Shown here piece after piece: positions 26,239 through 33,964 of a stretch of DNA of 64,000 nt. The notes below the pieces were generated by a model. It was not told where the DNA came from, did not search any database, and worked only from the letters and a program-made list of their open reading frames with translations. The translations under genes and the position numbers were made by a program. This stretch comes from HLUCCA09 sp038745585. GTDB taxonomy: Bacteria > Pseudomonadota > Alphaproteobacteria > Rhodobacterales > Rhodobacteraceae. The stretch covers positions 1-64,000 of the forward strand of contig JBCDLH010000014.1 in the NCBI GenBank assembly GCA_038745585.1, in the 5' to 3' direction. Positions within the stretch are counted from its first letter, which is position 1; the number at the start of each line of letters is the position of its first letter.

Positions 26239-26817
26239 ATGAACGTGAAAACCACGGCCGACGGACTCGCGGCAGCGGCGCGCGCGGCGGCGAAAGGCAA
26301 GGGGTTGCCACCCATACACCTCTGGAATCCCCCGTTTTGTGGCAACCTTGACTTGGAGATACGCCGCAACGGGACGTGGTTCTATGAGGGCACACCCGTT
26401 CAAAGAAAGGAGCTGGTGAAGCTTTTCTCCTCGATCCTGCGCAAAGAAGGGGCGGAATACTTTCTTGTAACGCCTGTGGAAAAGGTCGGGATCCGGGTGG
26501 AGGACGCGCCGTTTGTCGCCGTCGACGCGGAAATCGACGGTGAAGGGACGGCGCAGCAGATCACCTTTCACACCCATGTGGGCGACGCCGTTACCGCCGG
26601 TCGAGACGCTCCGATCCGCGTCGAGCGGGACGCCGAGACTGGCGAGCCGTCGCCCTATGTCATGGTGCGCGCAGGGCTTGAGGCGCTGATCGACCGCAAG
26701 ACGTTCTATCGTCTCGTAGATGTCGGCGCCCATTGCGAGCGTGACGGAGAGCGGTGGTTTGGGCTCTGGTCCGGCGGCGTGTTCTTTCCTGTGATCCCAT
26801 CGAGCGACTTGCCGTGA
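26239..26817 (+). CDS. DUF1285 domain protein
   Basis: A 192-residue cytoplasmic protein with the DUF1285 layout: LPPIHLWNPPFCGNLDLEIRRNGTWFYEGTPVQRKELVKLFSSILRKEGAEYFLVTPVEKVGIRVEDAPFVAVDAEI, then the HTHVGD segment. Function unknown in the family. It is divergent from moxR with 78 bases between starts. A GGGG at 26230-26233 lies five to eight bases before the ATG. Confidence 0.9.
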   Translation: MNVKTTADGLAAAARAAAKGKGLPPIHLWNPPFCGNLDLEIRRNGTWFYEGTPVQRKELVKLFSSILRKEGAEYFLVTPVEKVGIRVEDAPFVAVDAEIDGEGTAQQITFHTHVGDAVTAGRDAPIRVERDAETGEPSPYVMVRAGLEALIDRKTFYRLVDVGAHCERDGERWFGLWSGGVFFPVIPSSDLP

Positions 26818-26930
26818 ATGTGATCTGAGCGTTTTTGCCGGTGCGGCTGCGCGGCGGCGCAAATTGCCGAAAGCGTGCTTCAGAGCGATGTTCTGCGGGA
26901 AACGTCGCCTTGGACGCTGATGGACCGACC

Positions 26931-27170
26931 ATGATCCCCGCCCGCTATGCCAACGCCCTCTTCAGCCTGATCCTTTCGGGGCTGATGTCTCTCATGGTCT
27001 CAGGGCTCTCGACCGTGAAGGCACTCGGACCCATCGACGGGATCGTCGTGATCTGGCTGCGCAACTGGCTTTCGTGCTGGGGCGTTGCCTTCGTGACAGC
27101 GCTCTTACTCGCGCCGCATGTCCGGCGGCTGGTGGATCTCCTGATCAAACCCCGCAAACGCATTGTCTAG
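26931..27170 (+). CDS. DUF2798 family small membrane protein
   Basis: A 79-residue protein with two membrane segments (about 8-29 FSLILSGLMSLMVSGLSTVKAL and 42-60 WLSCWGVAFVTALLLAP). The stretch FxLxLSGLMSxxVSGxST.KA.G and the following W...W..SW..AF fit DUF2798. Function unknown. The ATG at 26931 is chosen because it places the first helix at the N-terminus; the longer frame from 26835 is Arg/Cys-rich and unlike the family. Confidence 0.82.
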   Translation: MIPARYANALFSLILSGLMSLMVSGLSTVKALGPIDGIVVIWLRNWLSCWGVAFVTALLLAPHVRRLVDLLIKPRKRIV

Positions 27171-27243
27171 GCATTACGGGATAAGCTTTGGCAGATGACC
27201 ACCGCGTCCTGGCGCGCAGGACGTCATCGAAATGGTCTCGACC

Positions 27244-29640
27244 TTACCCGCGAAGCGTGCCGCCCGTCGCCTTTTTCACTTTGGCCACGATTGCTGCGCT
27301 AACCCGGTCGATTTCTTCGTCGGTCAGGGTCTTATCACGCGGCTGCAGACGTATCGTAATCGCAAGGCTCTTTTTGCCGTCCCCGACTCTGCCGCCGACG
27401 AACTCGTCAAACACGCGGACCTCGTCGATGAGCGCCTTTTCTGCCCCATGTGCGGCGTTGACAACGTCGAGCGCGGGCACGCCGGCATCGAGCACAAAGG
27501 CAAAGTCGCGCTCAACGGGCTGAAGATCGGCGACATCGAGCGCCGTGCGCGCGGTGCCTTTGGCCTTGGGAAAGGGGATCGCGCCGAGCCAGATCGTAAA
27601 GCCCACGGCGGGCCCTTTGACATCGAGTGCAGCGAGGACCTTAGGGTGTACCTCACCATAGATGCCGAGCACGGTCTTCGGCCCGAGGCAAACCATGCCG
27701 TGGCGCCCGGGATGCCACCAATCTCGCGCCCCGCGCCGGAGCTGAACCTTGGCGGGCGCCCCGCTCGCAGCGAGCACGGCTTCTGCGTCGGCCTTGGCAT
27801 CAAACAGGTCAACCGCACGGCGTGCACCATGGACGTCCTTTGGCCCCGTCTGGCCGACCCGCAGGCCGCTGATCAAAGTGTGCTGTTCCTCGGGCTCGCC
27901 GCCGTGAAAGGCCGCGCCGACCTCGAAGAGCGCCAGCTCGCCGAAGCCCCGCGCCTGGTTCCGCGCGGCCGCCTGCAACAGCCCCGGCAGGAGCGCCGGG
28001 CGCATATGGCTCATCTCCGAAGAGATCGGGTTTTCGAGGCGCGTGGCTTCCGTTCCGCCGTCAAAAAGTGCGGCGGCCGCACCGTCGATGAAGGAATAGG
28101 TCACGCATTCGTTCATGCCGAGGGTCGCCGCCGCACGGCGCGCCGCCGCTTCACGCTTTTGCATCGGCGTCAGGACGGGCTTTGGCACGCCTGGTTTCGG
28201 CCGGCGCATGGGCACGCCTTGGAGCTTTGTCAGCGATGCGATCCGCGCCACCTCCTCGACGATATCGGCCTCGCCCTGAACGTCGGGCCGCCAGGACGGG
28301 ACATGCGCCATGCCGCCCTCGACGCGAAACCCGAGCGCTGCGAGCGAGGCGCGCTGCTCCTCGGCCGGGATTGACATGCCGACCAGCTTCTCGACACGTC
28401 CGGGATCGAACCGGTAGGCACGCGCGCGATCGGGGATCGCGCCTGCGACCACAACCTCCGAGGCCTCCCCGCCGCAGAGATCGAGGATCATGCGTGTGGC
28501 ATGGTCGAGCCCGGTCGGCGTCCATGCCGGGTCGATTCCACGCTCAAAGCGATAGCGCGCGTCCGAGTTGATCTTGAGCGCCCGTCCGGTATGCGCCGTC
28601 TGCACCGGATCGAAATAGGCGGCCTCGACGAAGACGTTCACCGTCTCCTCGGTGCAGCCGGTCTCAAGCCCGCCCATCACGCCTGCAATACTCTCCGGCC
28701 CTTTTTCATCGGCGATGATCGTCATGCCGGGTGCAAAGACATACTCTTTCTCATCGAGCCCAACGATCTTTTCACCCCCCTTGGCCCGGTATAGGCGTAG
28801 GTCGCCCCGAACCTTGTCGGCGTCGAACACGTGCAAAGGGCGGTTGCGGTCATAGGTGAAGAAGTTGGTCACATCGACGAGCGCGGAGATCGGACGAAGG
28901 CCGATGGCACGCAGGCAATCCTGCAGCCAGGCCGGCGATGGCTCGTTCTTCACGCCGCGGATGACGCGACCGTAGAAGACGGGCGCCTGCGCCAGCGTAT
29001 CGTCCTCTATCGTTACCCCGATGGGACAGGGGAACGTCCCGGAGATAGCGTCTTTATCCCGGGGTTTGAGCGTGCCGAGCCCACGCGCCGCGAGATCCCG
29101 CGCCACACCGCGCACGCCGAGCGCGTCGGCCCGGTTCGGCGTGATCGCGATCTCGATCACCGGGTCGACCTTGGCCGGGTCGTTCTCGGCAAGCCAATCG
29201 ACGAACCGCTGCCCGACCTCGCCCGAGGGCAGCTCGATGATCCCGTCATGCTCGTGGGAGAGTTCGAGCTCGCGCTCGGAGGCCATCATGCCGAAACTCT
29301 CGACGCCACGGATCTTGCCGACGCCTATCGTTGTGTCGATGCCGGGGACGTATGTACCGGGTTTAGCAACGACGACGGTGATCCCTTCGCGCGCGTTTGG
29401 GGCGCCGCAGATGATCTGTTTGTCGCCCTCGTCGGTCGCCACCTGGCAGACGCGCAAGCGGTCGGCGTCGGGGTGTTTCTCGGCCTCTTTGACGTAGCCC
29501 AGTGTGAACTCGGCCAAGCGCGCGGCCGGGTTCGTCACCCCTTCGACCTCCAGCCCGAGATCGGTCAGCGTCTCTTCGATCAGATCGAGAGGTGCTTGCG
29601 TCTCAAGATGGTCCTTTAGCCAGCTCAGGGTGAACTTCAT
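27244..29640 (-). CDS. pheT: Phenylalanine-tRNA ligase beta subunit
   Basis: Beta chain of the (alpha-beta)2 synthetase that charges tRNA-Phe; it contains the editing site. At 798 residues the length is normal. The order is B1 (MKFTLSWLKDHLETQ), the OB-fold tRNA-binding domain (VKEAEKHPDADRLRVCQVATD), B3/B4 editing domain (EIAITPNRADALGVRGVARDLAA, ESIAGVMGG, ARYRFERGID), B5, the catalytic-like B6/B7 and the C-terminal ferredoxin-like anticodon domain (QPVERDFAFVLDAGVP, KSLAITIRLQPRDKTLTDEEI). It is separated from pheS by about 2 kb of small genes, so it needs its own promoter. Confidence 0.97.
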   Translation of the reverse strand: MKFTLSWLKDHLETQAPLDLIEETLTDLGLEVEGVTNPAARLAEFTLGYVKEAEKHPDADRLRVCQVATDEGDKQIICGAPNAREGITVVVAKPGTYVPGIDTTIGVGKIRGVESFGMMASERELELSHEHDGIIELPSGEVGQRFVDWLAENDPAKVDPVIEIAITPNRADALGVRGVARDLAARGLGTLKPRDKDAISGTFPCPIGVTIEDDTLAQAPVFYGRVIRGVKNEPSPAWLQDCLRAIGLRPISALVDVTNFFTYDRNRPLHVFDADKVRGDLRLYRAKGGEKIVGLDEKEYVFAPGMTIIADEKGPESIAGVMGGLETGCTEETVNVFVEAAYFDPVQTAHTGRALKINSDARYRFERGIDPAWTPTGLDHATRMILDLCGGEASEVVVAGAIPDRARAYRFDPGRVEKLVGMSIPAEEQRASLAALGFRVEGGMAHVPSWRPDVQGEADIVEEVARIASLTKLQGVPMRRPKPGVPKPVLTPMQKREAAARRAAATLGMNECVTYSFIDGAAAALFDGGTEATRLENPISSEMSHMRPALLPGLLQAAARNQARGFGELALFEVGAAFHGGEPEEQHTLISGLRVGQTGPKDVHGARRAVDLFDAKADAEAVLAASGAPAKVQLRRGARDWWHPGRHGMVCLGPKTVLGIYGEVHPKVLAALDVKGPAVGFTIWLGAIPFPKAKGTARTALDVADLQPVERDFAFVLDAGVPALDVVNAAHGAEKALIDEVRVFDEFVGGRVGDGKKSLAITIRLQPRDKTLTDEEIDRVSAAIVAKVKKATGGTLRG

Positions 29641-29869
29641 CGCTCAAACTCCGTGCGCAGCGTGGGGCTCGCCCACGTTGGGCGCGGGCTTAGCCGAGCC
29701 GTGCGGCAGGGGAAACCCCGCAGCGACGAAACGTCAGATCACGCATAATGCCGCTCGATGTCGCTCATCGTTTCTGTATTTGAAGCAGTTTTGTCTTTTT
29801 CTTGACTAAAGGCGTCCCGATCATGTCATTTCTGCGCCCGTTGCGTGTTTGAATGTTGGAGAGTGTGTC

Positions 29870-30115
29870 ATGGGGGCTTTGTTCGATATCATCGGCTATC
29901 TGGCGAAGCCATTGTTCTTGGCGGTGGTTGCGCTGGTCGTGCTCGGCTTTGTAGATGCCGGGCAGACATCGGCATCCGGGACATCTGTGGGGTTTGAGTG
30001 TCAGGGGTTTACCAATGACCCGGATTGGAACCGCATCATCTGTCAGTATCATCCGGGGCGGTTGCTCAACCGGCCCGTGTCGGAGCTGGTGCCCGGCTTC
30101 GGCACTGACGGCTGA
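29870..30115 (+). CDS. Small single-span membrane protein, unknown
   Basis: An 81-residue protein with one hydrophobic helix (IIGYLAKPLFLAVVALVVLGFVDAG) and a C-terminal domain with two cysteines (SVGFECQGFTNDPDWNRIICQYHPGRLLNRPVSELVPGFGTDG). The ATG at 29870 follows TTGGAGAGTGTGTC, a fair ribosome binding site. No family recognised. A TTGACT element at 29802-29807 could be the -35 box, but the matching -10 is poor. It lies between pheT and pheS on the opposite strand. Confidence 0.6.
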   Translation: MGALFDIIGYLAKPLFLAVVALVVLGFVDAGQTSASGTSVGFECQGFTNDPDWNRIICQYHPGRLLNRPVSELVPGFGTDG

Positions 30116-30149
30116 TATGAGCCGTTAAGCCCGTATTGACGCCCATGAC

Positions 30150-30193
30150 TTAGGCACGGCGCGACCCGTTCAGAAGGAGCGCGCCGTGCCTAA
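30150..30193 (+). promoter_or_regulatory. 14-bp inverted repeat enclosing Shine-Dalgarno and start codon
   Basis: Left arm TTAGGCACGGCGCG (30150-30163) and right arm CGCGCCGTGCCTAA (30180-30193) are perfect complements. The 16-base loop contains GAAGGAG, and the GTG start codon at 30186 lies inside the right arm. Folded in RNA, the hairpin would hide the start of the following gene; at DNA level it could be an operator. Confidence 0.55.
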
Positions 30194-30509
30194 ACCGCTC
30201 GATGCCATGTTTTCCGATGCCGCACCCTCGCAGCCTGCAACCAGGGTCGGCACGTCGCGCCTGGCGCGGCTCGGCGGGCCCGGCTTTCCGATCATCGCCG
30301 CAATCGTGATCGCCGTCGCGGCGCGCCTCTTGGTCTCTCCCGTGCCGCAGGTCGACCGACCGGTGCTAACGACAACTTCGCTCGCCGCAGCCGCCCTTCC
30401 GAGCCGCGCGACAGCGCCACCCGCGCCGCGGCCGCAGCTTCCTTCCGGGATCGCGCTCATGGTCGATCCCGTAACGATACAGCCGCTACGCCCGTTCGAT
30501 CCTGAATGA
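30186..30509 (+). CDS. Small proline-rich membrane-anchored protein, unknown
   Basis: A 107-residue protein with one hydrophobic segment (GFPIIAAIVIAVAARLLVS, about residues 33-51) and a Pro/Ala-rich tail (ATAPPAPRPQLPSGIALMVDPVTIQPLRPFDPE). The GTG at 30186 has GAAGGAG six bases upstream, which supports this start over the ATG at 30207. The translation start lies in a strong inverted repeat (30150-30193). No family recognised. Confidence 0.6.
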   Translation: MPKPLDAMFSDAAPSQPATRVGTSRLARLGGPGFPIIAAIVIAVAARLLVSPVPQVDRPVLTTTSLAAAALPSRATAPPAPRPQLPSGIALMVDPVTIQPLRPFDPE

Positions 30510-30532
30510 TGCTTTGAAGCGGTCCGCTCTGT

Positions 30533-30955
30533 TCAGCCCTTAAGATCCTCGATCAAGCAGAACCGCTCGCAGACGAGCATCATCTCTGGGTGAAACCTGC
30601 CGTTCCGCTCAAAAAAGCTACGATGGCCCGTTTGCCAGCCCGCAAGGCTGTCGTTCTCTCCTTCGGCTAGGGCAAAATCCGCATCGACATCGCAAAAGCG
30701 GCGCAACGTAACCTCGGTCGTCTCGATCACGAGGCTCGGCCTGCTGTCCCAATCGAGCACGACGTCCCTTCGGCCGACCACGGGCAGGGGATCGCCGTCC
30801 TCACGATAGGCGGCCAGCGCGCAACAGGTCGCACGCTTTACGCCGTCGCGGATAAGGCCGATCAGGCGGTCCGACAAAGCGCGGCTGTCACCAAACTCCA
30901 CGGCCTCCGCACCAGGGTAACGGGCGCGCAAATCCGCCGAGAGCGCGTTACTCAT
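30533..30955 (-). CDS. ASCH domain protein
   Basis: A 140-residue soluble protein. The ASCH (PUA-like, RNA-binding) layout is visible: EFGDSRALSDRLIGLIRDGVKRATCCALAAYREDGDPLPVVGRRDVVLDWDSRPSLVIETTEVTLRRFCDVDADFALAEGE, with the G.K.AT motif and the W/VIETTEV strand, ending MLVCERFCLIEDL. ASCH proteins are implicated in RNA or modified-nucleoside metabolism; related YqfB hydrolyses acetylcytidine. It overlaps the stop of the upstream membrane-protein gene by eight bases. Confidence 0.85.
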   Translation of the reverse strand: MSNALSADLRARYPGAEAVEFGDSRALSDRLIGLIRDGVKRATCCALAAYREDGDPLPVVGRRDVVLDWDSRPSLVIETTEVTLRRFCDVDADFALAEGENDSLAGWQTGHRSFFERNGRFHPEMMLVCERFCLIEDLKG

Positions 30956-31169
30956 CCTTGAGGGCTTCGCGTCGCAGACGTCGATGCGTCTTGGCCCACA
31001 TGCCGACGCCGAGTGCTGGCAAGAGAACCACGGCCCAAATGCCAGCGTTGGTCAGCGTGAGCCTGAGGGCCTGGTCCTGAGTGACATTCGGCGAAAGCCA
31101 CATCGCGACGTGCCCCGCGACGATGATCGCGATCAGCAAGATCCAGCGAAGACGAGACCATCGCAGCAT
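30948..31169 (-). CDS. Small two-span membrane protein, unknown
   Basis: A 73-residue protein with two hydrophobic segments (RWILLIAIIVAGHVAMWLSP and AGIWAVVLLPALGVGMW) and a basic C-terminus (AKTHRRLRREALKDE). It is translationally coupled to the ASCH gene by an eight-base overlap and likely shares its promoter. Small proteins of this kind occur beside pheS/pheT in Rhodobacteraceae. Function unknown. Confidence 0.7.
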   Translation of the reverse strand: MLRWSRLRWILLIAIIVAGHVAMWLSPNVTQDQALRLTLTNAGIWAVVLLPALGVGMWAKTHRRLRREALKDE

Positions 31170-31284
31170 GGACCGAGCTTAGTCCGGCCAGGTCTGAGCC
31201 GGCAACATCGCAGAATAGACATGTTTGCCCCATTGCTGCCGCAATTGCATGCGACCAGGGCATGGGGGTGTCAGAATTTGGGGC

Positions 31285-31524
31285 ATGGCTTCGATGACTC
31301 TGCTGCCATTTGATCCGTTTAGCGCTCGATCGCTCAGCATTGTGTTGCTGGGCCTCATTCTTCTCGTGACCTTCACTGATAACGGGCCGAGAGGCGGCTC
31401 TCTGGTGAGCCACGACGGCAGGCAATACGTGAATTGCTATGGGGCCGGAGCCGACGCGTTCCACTGCCGCAACACGCGAAACTCTATCACCGGCGGCCAA
31501 GTCAATGTCGGAGGCAGTTTCTAA
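31285..31524 (+). CDS. Small hypothetical membrane protein
   Basis: About 79 residues from the ATG at 31285, with one hydrophobic segment (ARSLSIVLLGLILLVTF) and a C-terminal stretch with two cysteines (YVNCYGAGADAFHCRNTRNSITGGQVNVGGSF). The ribosome binding site is poor and the frame extends back to 31225, so the start is uncertain. It shares with the 29870 gene the plan of one helix plus a short two-Cys tail, without clear sequence identity. Real coding status is uncertain. Confidence 0.4.
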   Translation: MASMTLLPFDPFSARSLSIVLLGLILLVTFTDNGPRGGSLVSHDGRQYVNCYGAGADAFHCRNTRNSITGGQVNVGGSF

Positions 31525-31623
31525 GCGCCACGACGCGGAGCGCGCGGCCGAAACGCTAATCTCTCCATGCGATTCTGCGGCGCGCGATCGGTCTGCGGGT
31601 CTGGAGTGGGAGGGGCGGTCGCC

Positions 31624-32697
31624 CTAACGGCTGAGACCGCCGCGTAAAGTGGGCACATCGAGGGCCGTGAAGCCATAATGGCGGAGCCAGCGCAAGTCGC
31701 TCTCAAAAAAGGCGCGCAGATCGGGTATGCCATATTTCAGCATCGCGAGCCGGTCGATACCCAGTCCAAAAGCAAACCCTTGCCACATCTCCGGGTCGAT
31801 CCCGCCGGCTTGAAGCACCTTAGGGTGAACCATGCCGGAACCGCCCGCTTCGAGCCATTCGTCGCCCTCGCCGAGCTTTAACGTCCCGCCTTCCCAAGAA
31901 CAGCGAAAGTCGATCTCCGCCGATGGCTCGGTGAAAGGAAAGTGCGACGCGCGGAACCGGACCTCGATCTTATCGACTTCGAAGAACGCCGCTGCGAACT
32001 CCTCCAAGCACCATTTGAGGTTGGCCATAGTGATATCAGTGTCGATGGCGAGCCCTTCGACCTGGTGGAACATAGGCGTGTGCGTCTGGTCGTAATCCGA
32101 ACGGTAGACGCGTCCCGGAGCAATGATGCGAAGCGGCGCGCCTTGGGCAAGCATCGAACGGATCTGCACGGGCGACGTGTGGGTTCGCAGCACGTGAGGT
32201 GGGCGATTGTCGCCCTCGGCGCGCGCCATGTAAAACGTGTCCATCTCCGCGCGGGCCGAATGATGGCTTGGCATGTTGAGCGCGTCGAAATTATACCAAT
32301 CCGTCTCGATCTGCGGGCCCTCGGCCACGGCAAAGCCCATATCGGCGAAGATCGCGGTGACTTCCTCGGTCACCTGACTGACCGGGTGGATCGTTCCTGC
32401 GGGCCTCTGGCGGGCGGGCAGCGTCACGTCAAGCCATTCGCCGCGCAAGCGCTCGTCAAGCGCGGCATCCGCAAGCGCGGCTTTCTTGGCCGCAAGCGCG
32501 CTGGTGATCTCATCCTTCAGGGCATTCAGCCTCGGCCCAGCCTCCTTGCGCGCCTCGGGGGTCATTTTGCCCAACTCGCGCATCTGGAGACTGATCTCGC
32601 CCTTCTTACCGATCGCCGTGACGCGCAGGTCCTCGAGCGCCGCCTCATCCGCCGCGTCGGCAATCAGACCGAGATACTTTTGACGAAGATCGTCCAT
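31624..32697 (-). CDS. pheS: Phenylalanine-tRNA ligase alpha subunit
   Basis: Catalytic subunit of the tRNA-Phe synthetase, 357 residues. An N-terminal coiled-coil is followed by class II motifs: motif 1 region FADMGFAVAEGPQIETDWYNFDALNMP, motif 2 LLRTHTSPVQIR and PGRVYRSDYDQTHTPMFHQVEGLAID, and motif 3 GFAFGLGIDRLAMLKYGIPDLR. These also form the Phe and ATP pocket. It follows rpmI-rplT on the same strand, but a strong terminator (32809-32835) intervenes, so pheS is likely transcribed separately. Confidence 0.97.
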   Translation of the reverse strand: MDDLRQKYLGLIADAADEAALEDLRVTAIGKKGEISLQMRELGKMTPEARKEAGPRLNALKDEITSALAAKKAALADAALDERLRGEWLDVTLPARQRPAGTIHPVSQVTEEVTAIFADMGFAVAEGPQIETDWYNFDALNMPSHHSARAEMDTFYMARAEGDNRPPHVLRTHTSPVQIRSMLAQGAPLRIIAPGRVYRSDYDQTHTPMFHQVEGLAIDTDITMANLKWCLEEFAAAFFEVDKIEVRFRASHFPFTEPSAEIDFRCSWEGGTLKLGEGDEWLEAGGSGMVHPKVLQAGGIDPEMWQGFAFGLGIDRLAMLKYGIPDLRAFFESDLRWLRHYGFTALDVPTLRGGLSR

Positions 32698-32808
32698 CGC
32701 TGCGCCTTTCCCTAGCTGCGGCGCGAGTTACCGCGCACCTGGCGGGTATTCAAGGAGCGGGTCTGCAAGGATGCGCGCGTCGTAGCCCCACCCGGTGCAC
32801 GTACCCAT

Positions 32809-32835
32809 AAAAAAGGCCGCCCAAACCGGCGGCCT
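32809..32835 (-). terminator. Rho-independent terminator after rplT
   Basis: On the minus strand AGGCCGCC and GGCGGCCT form a perfect eight-bp stem with a six-base loop, followed by six T. It lies 23 bases after the rplT stop. Confidence 0.9.
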
Positions 32836-32858
32836 GTGTACATCATCGTGTTGCCGCG

Positions 32859-33221
32859 TCAGGCCAGCGCCGCCTTTGCCTTATCGACGATGCCGCCAAA
32901 CGCATCTGGCTCGTGCACCGCGAGGTCGGCAAGCACCTTACGGTCGACTTCAATGCCGGCTTTGGCCAGACCATTGATAAAGCGTGAGTAGGTCAGGCTC
33001 TCGTCATGGGCGCGCACAGCCGCATTGATGCGCTGAATCCAGAGCGCGCGGAACTGGCGCTTGCGGTTCTTGCGGTCTCGAGTGGCGTATTGATTTGCCT
33101 TGTCAACCGCTTGCGTCGCTGTCTTAAAGTTGGTCGAGCGGCGGCCGTAATAGCCTTTGGCGGCTTTGAGGACCTTCTTGTGCCGCGCGTGCGCGACCGT
33201 CCCGCCTTTGGTTCTGGGCAT
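32859..33221 (-). CDS. rplT: 50S ribosomal protein L20
   Basis: Early assembly protein of the large subunit that binds 23S rRNA domain II, 120 residues. The sequence is canonical: ARHKKVLKAAKGYYGRRSTNFKTATQAVDKANQYATRDRKNRKRQFRALWIQRINAAVRAHDESLTYSRFINGLAKAGIEVDRKVLADLA. It begins 12 bases after the rpmI stop and shares its transcript. In many bacteria L20 represses its own operon by binding the leader; no such leader was recognised here. Confidence 0.98.
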   Translation of the reverse strand: MPRTKGGTVAHARHKKVLKAAKGYYGRRSTNFKTATQAVDKANQYATRDRKNRKRQFRALWIQRINAAVRAHDESLTYSRFINGLAKAGIEVDRKVLADLAVHEPDAFGGIVDKAKAALA

Positions 33222-33233
33222 GTCAAATTCTCC

Positions 33234-33437
33234 TTAGCGCGCGTAGGGCATCATCGTCCGCTTGACGATCTTTGCGTCAGGGTCGGACAACACATGGGTG
33301 CCGCGGGCGGTGCGGATGAATTTGTTGGTCCGCTTGATCATTCCGTGACGCTTTCCGGCCTGGGCAGACTTGACCTTGCCGGACGCCGTCACCTTGAAGC
33401 GCTTCTTGGCGCTCGACTTTGTCTTCATCTTGGGCAT
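33234..33437 (-). CDS. rpmI: 50S ribosomal protein L35
   Basis: A 67-residue basic ribosomal protein: MPKMKTKSSAKKRFKVTASGKVKSAQAGKRHGMIKRTNKFIR, then LSDPDAKIVKRTMMPYAR. Canonical in length and sequence. First gene of rpmI-rplT. The usual upstream partner infC is not next to it; the next gene upstream on this strand is a small membrane protein. Confidence 0.98.
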   Translation of the reverse strand: MPKMKTKSSAKKRFKVTASGKVKSAQAGKRHGMIKRTNKFIRTARGTHVLSDPDAKIVKRTMMPYAR

Positions 33438-33705
33438 TTGCCGCTCCTTCGGATCAGAGGGTCATCACCACCCCGGCAGGCATGCCGCATTTGGCCCGCA
33501 CGAGGGGGAAGTGAGCGGCGGCGTATACGCGCTTGCCCAACGCCTGACAAGGGGGCGCGTCAGGGAAGAGGCCGTGCGTTTCTTGCCGTGCGGGCTTGCG
33601 TCAAAGTCCCGGGCGACAACAAGAAACAGGCAACGCGCTTCAGCCGGTCGAGATGTCCTTCGAAGGTGGATCAATCGCAAGGATGCAACGCTCTGGACGC
33701 CCGCC

Positions 33706-33930
33706 CTATGGCAACACGCTGCGCATGACCGACACGAACGCCGCAGGGATCTCTTCAAAGGAATAGCCGCCGGGCTTTTGTAGAACGGCTGTAAGGATCA
33801 TTCCTGCCGAGATGATGATTAGGATCGCGGCGGCGCGCGGGGGGCGGCTCTCGGAAAAGGCCGAGATCACAGCGGGAATCGACAAAGCGCCGACGATGAG
33901 CCCAATCACAAGATAGTAATCTGAAGACAC
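33706..33930 (-). CDS. Small three-segment membrane protein, unknown
   Basis: A 74-residue hydrophobic protein (YYLVIGLIVGALSIPAVISAFSESRPPRAAAILIIISAGMILTAVLQKPGGYSFEEIPAAFVSVMRSVLP). Two helices flank an ESRPPR turn. Similar small proteins lie next to pyruvate kinase in Rhodobacteraceae. It follows pyk by 34 bases and may be cotranscribed. Function unknown. Confidence 0.75.
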   Translation of the reverse strand: MSSDYYLVIGLIVGALSIPAVISAFSESRPPRAAAILIIISAGMILTAVLQKPGGYSFEEIPAAFVSVMRSVLP

Positions 33931-33964
33931 CCTATAGCTCTGGTGAATAGCATCATGCGAAATC

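Noticed and set aside
25141..26862. Long MoxR reading frame starting at 26862
   Set aside because: The extra N-terminal part overlaps the divergent DUF1285 gene in antisense; the family start is at 26160.
30103..30121. Short hairpin ACGGCT/AGCCGT at the end of the 29870 gene
   Set aside because: Six-bp stem overlapping the stop codon with no T-tract; too weak to call a terminator.
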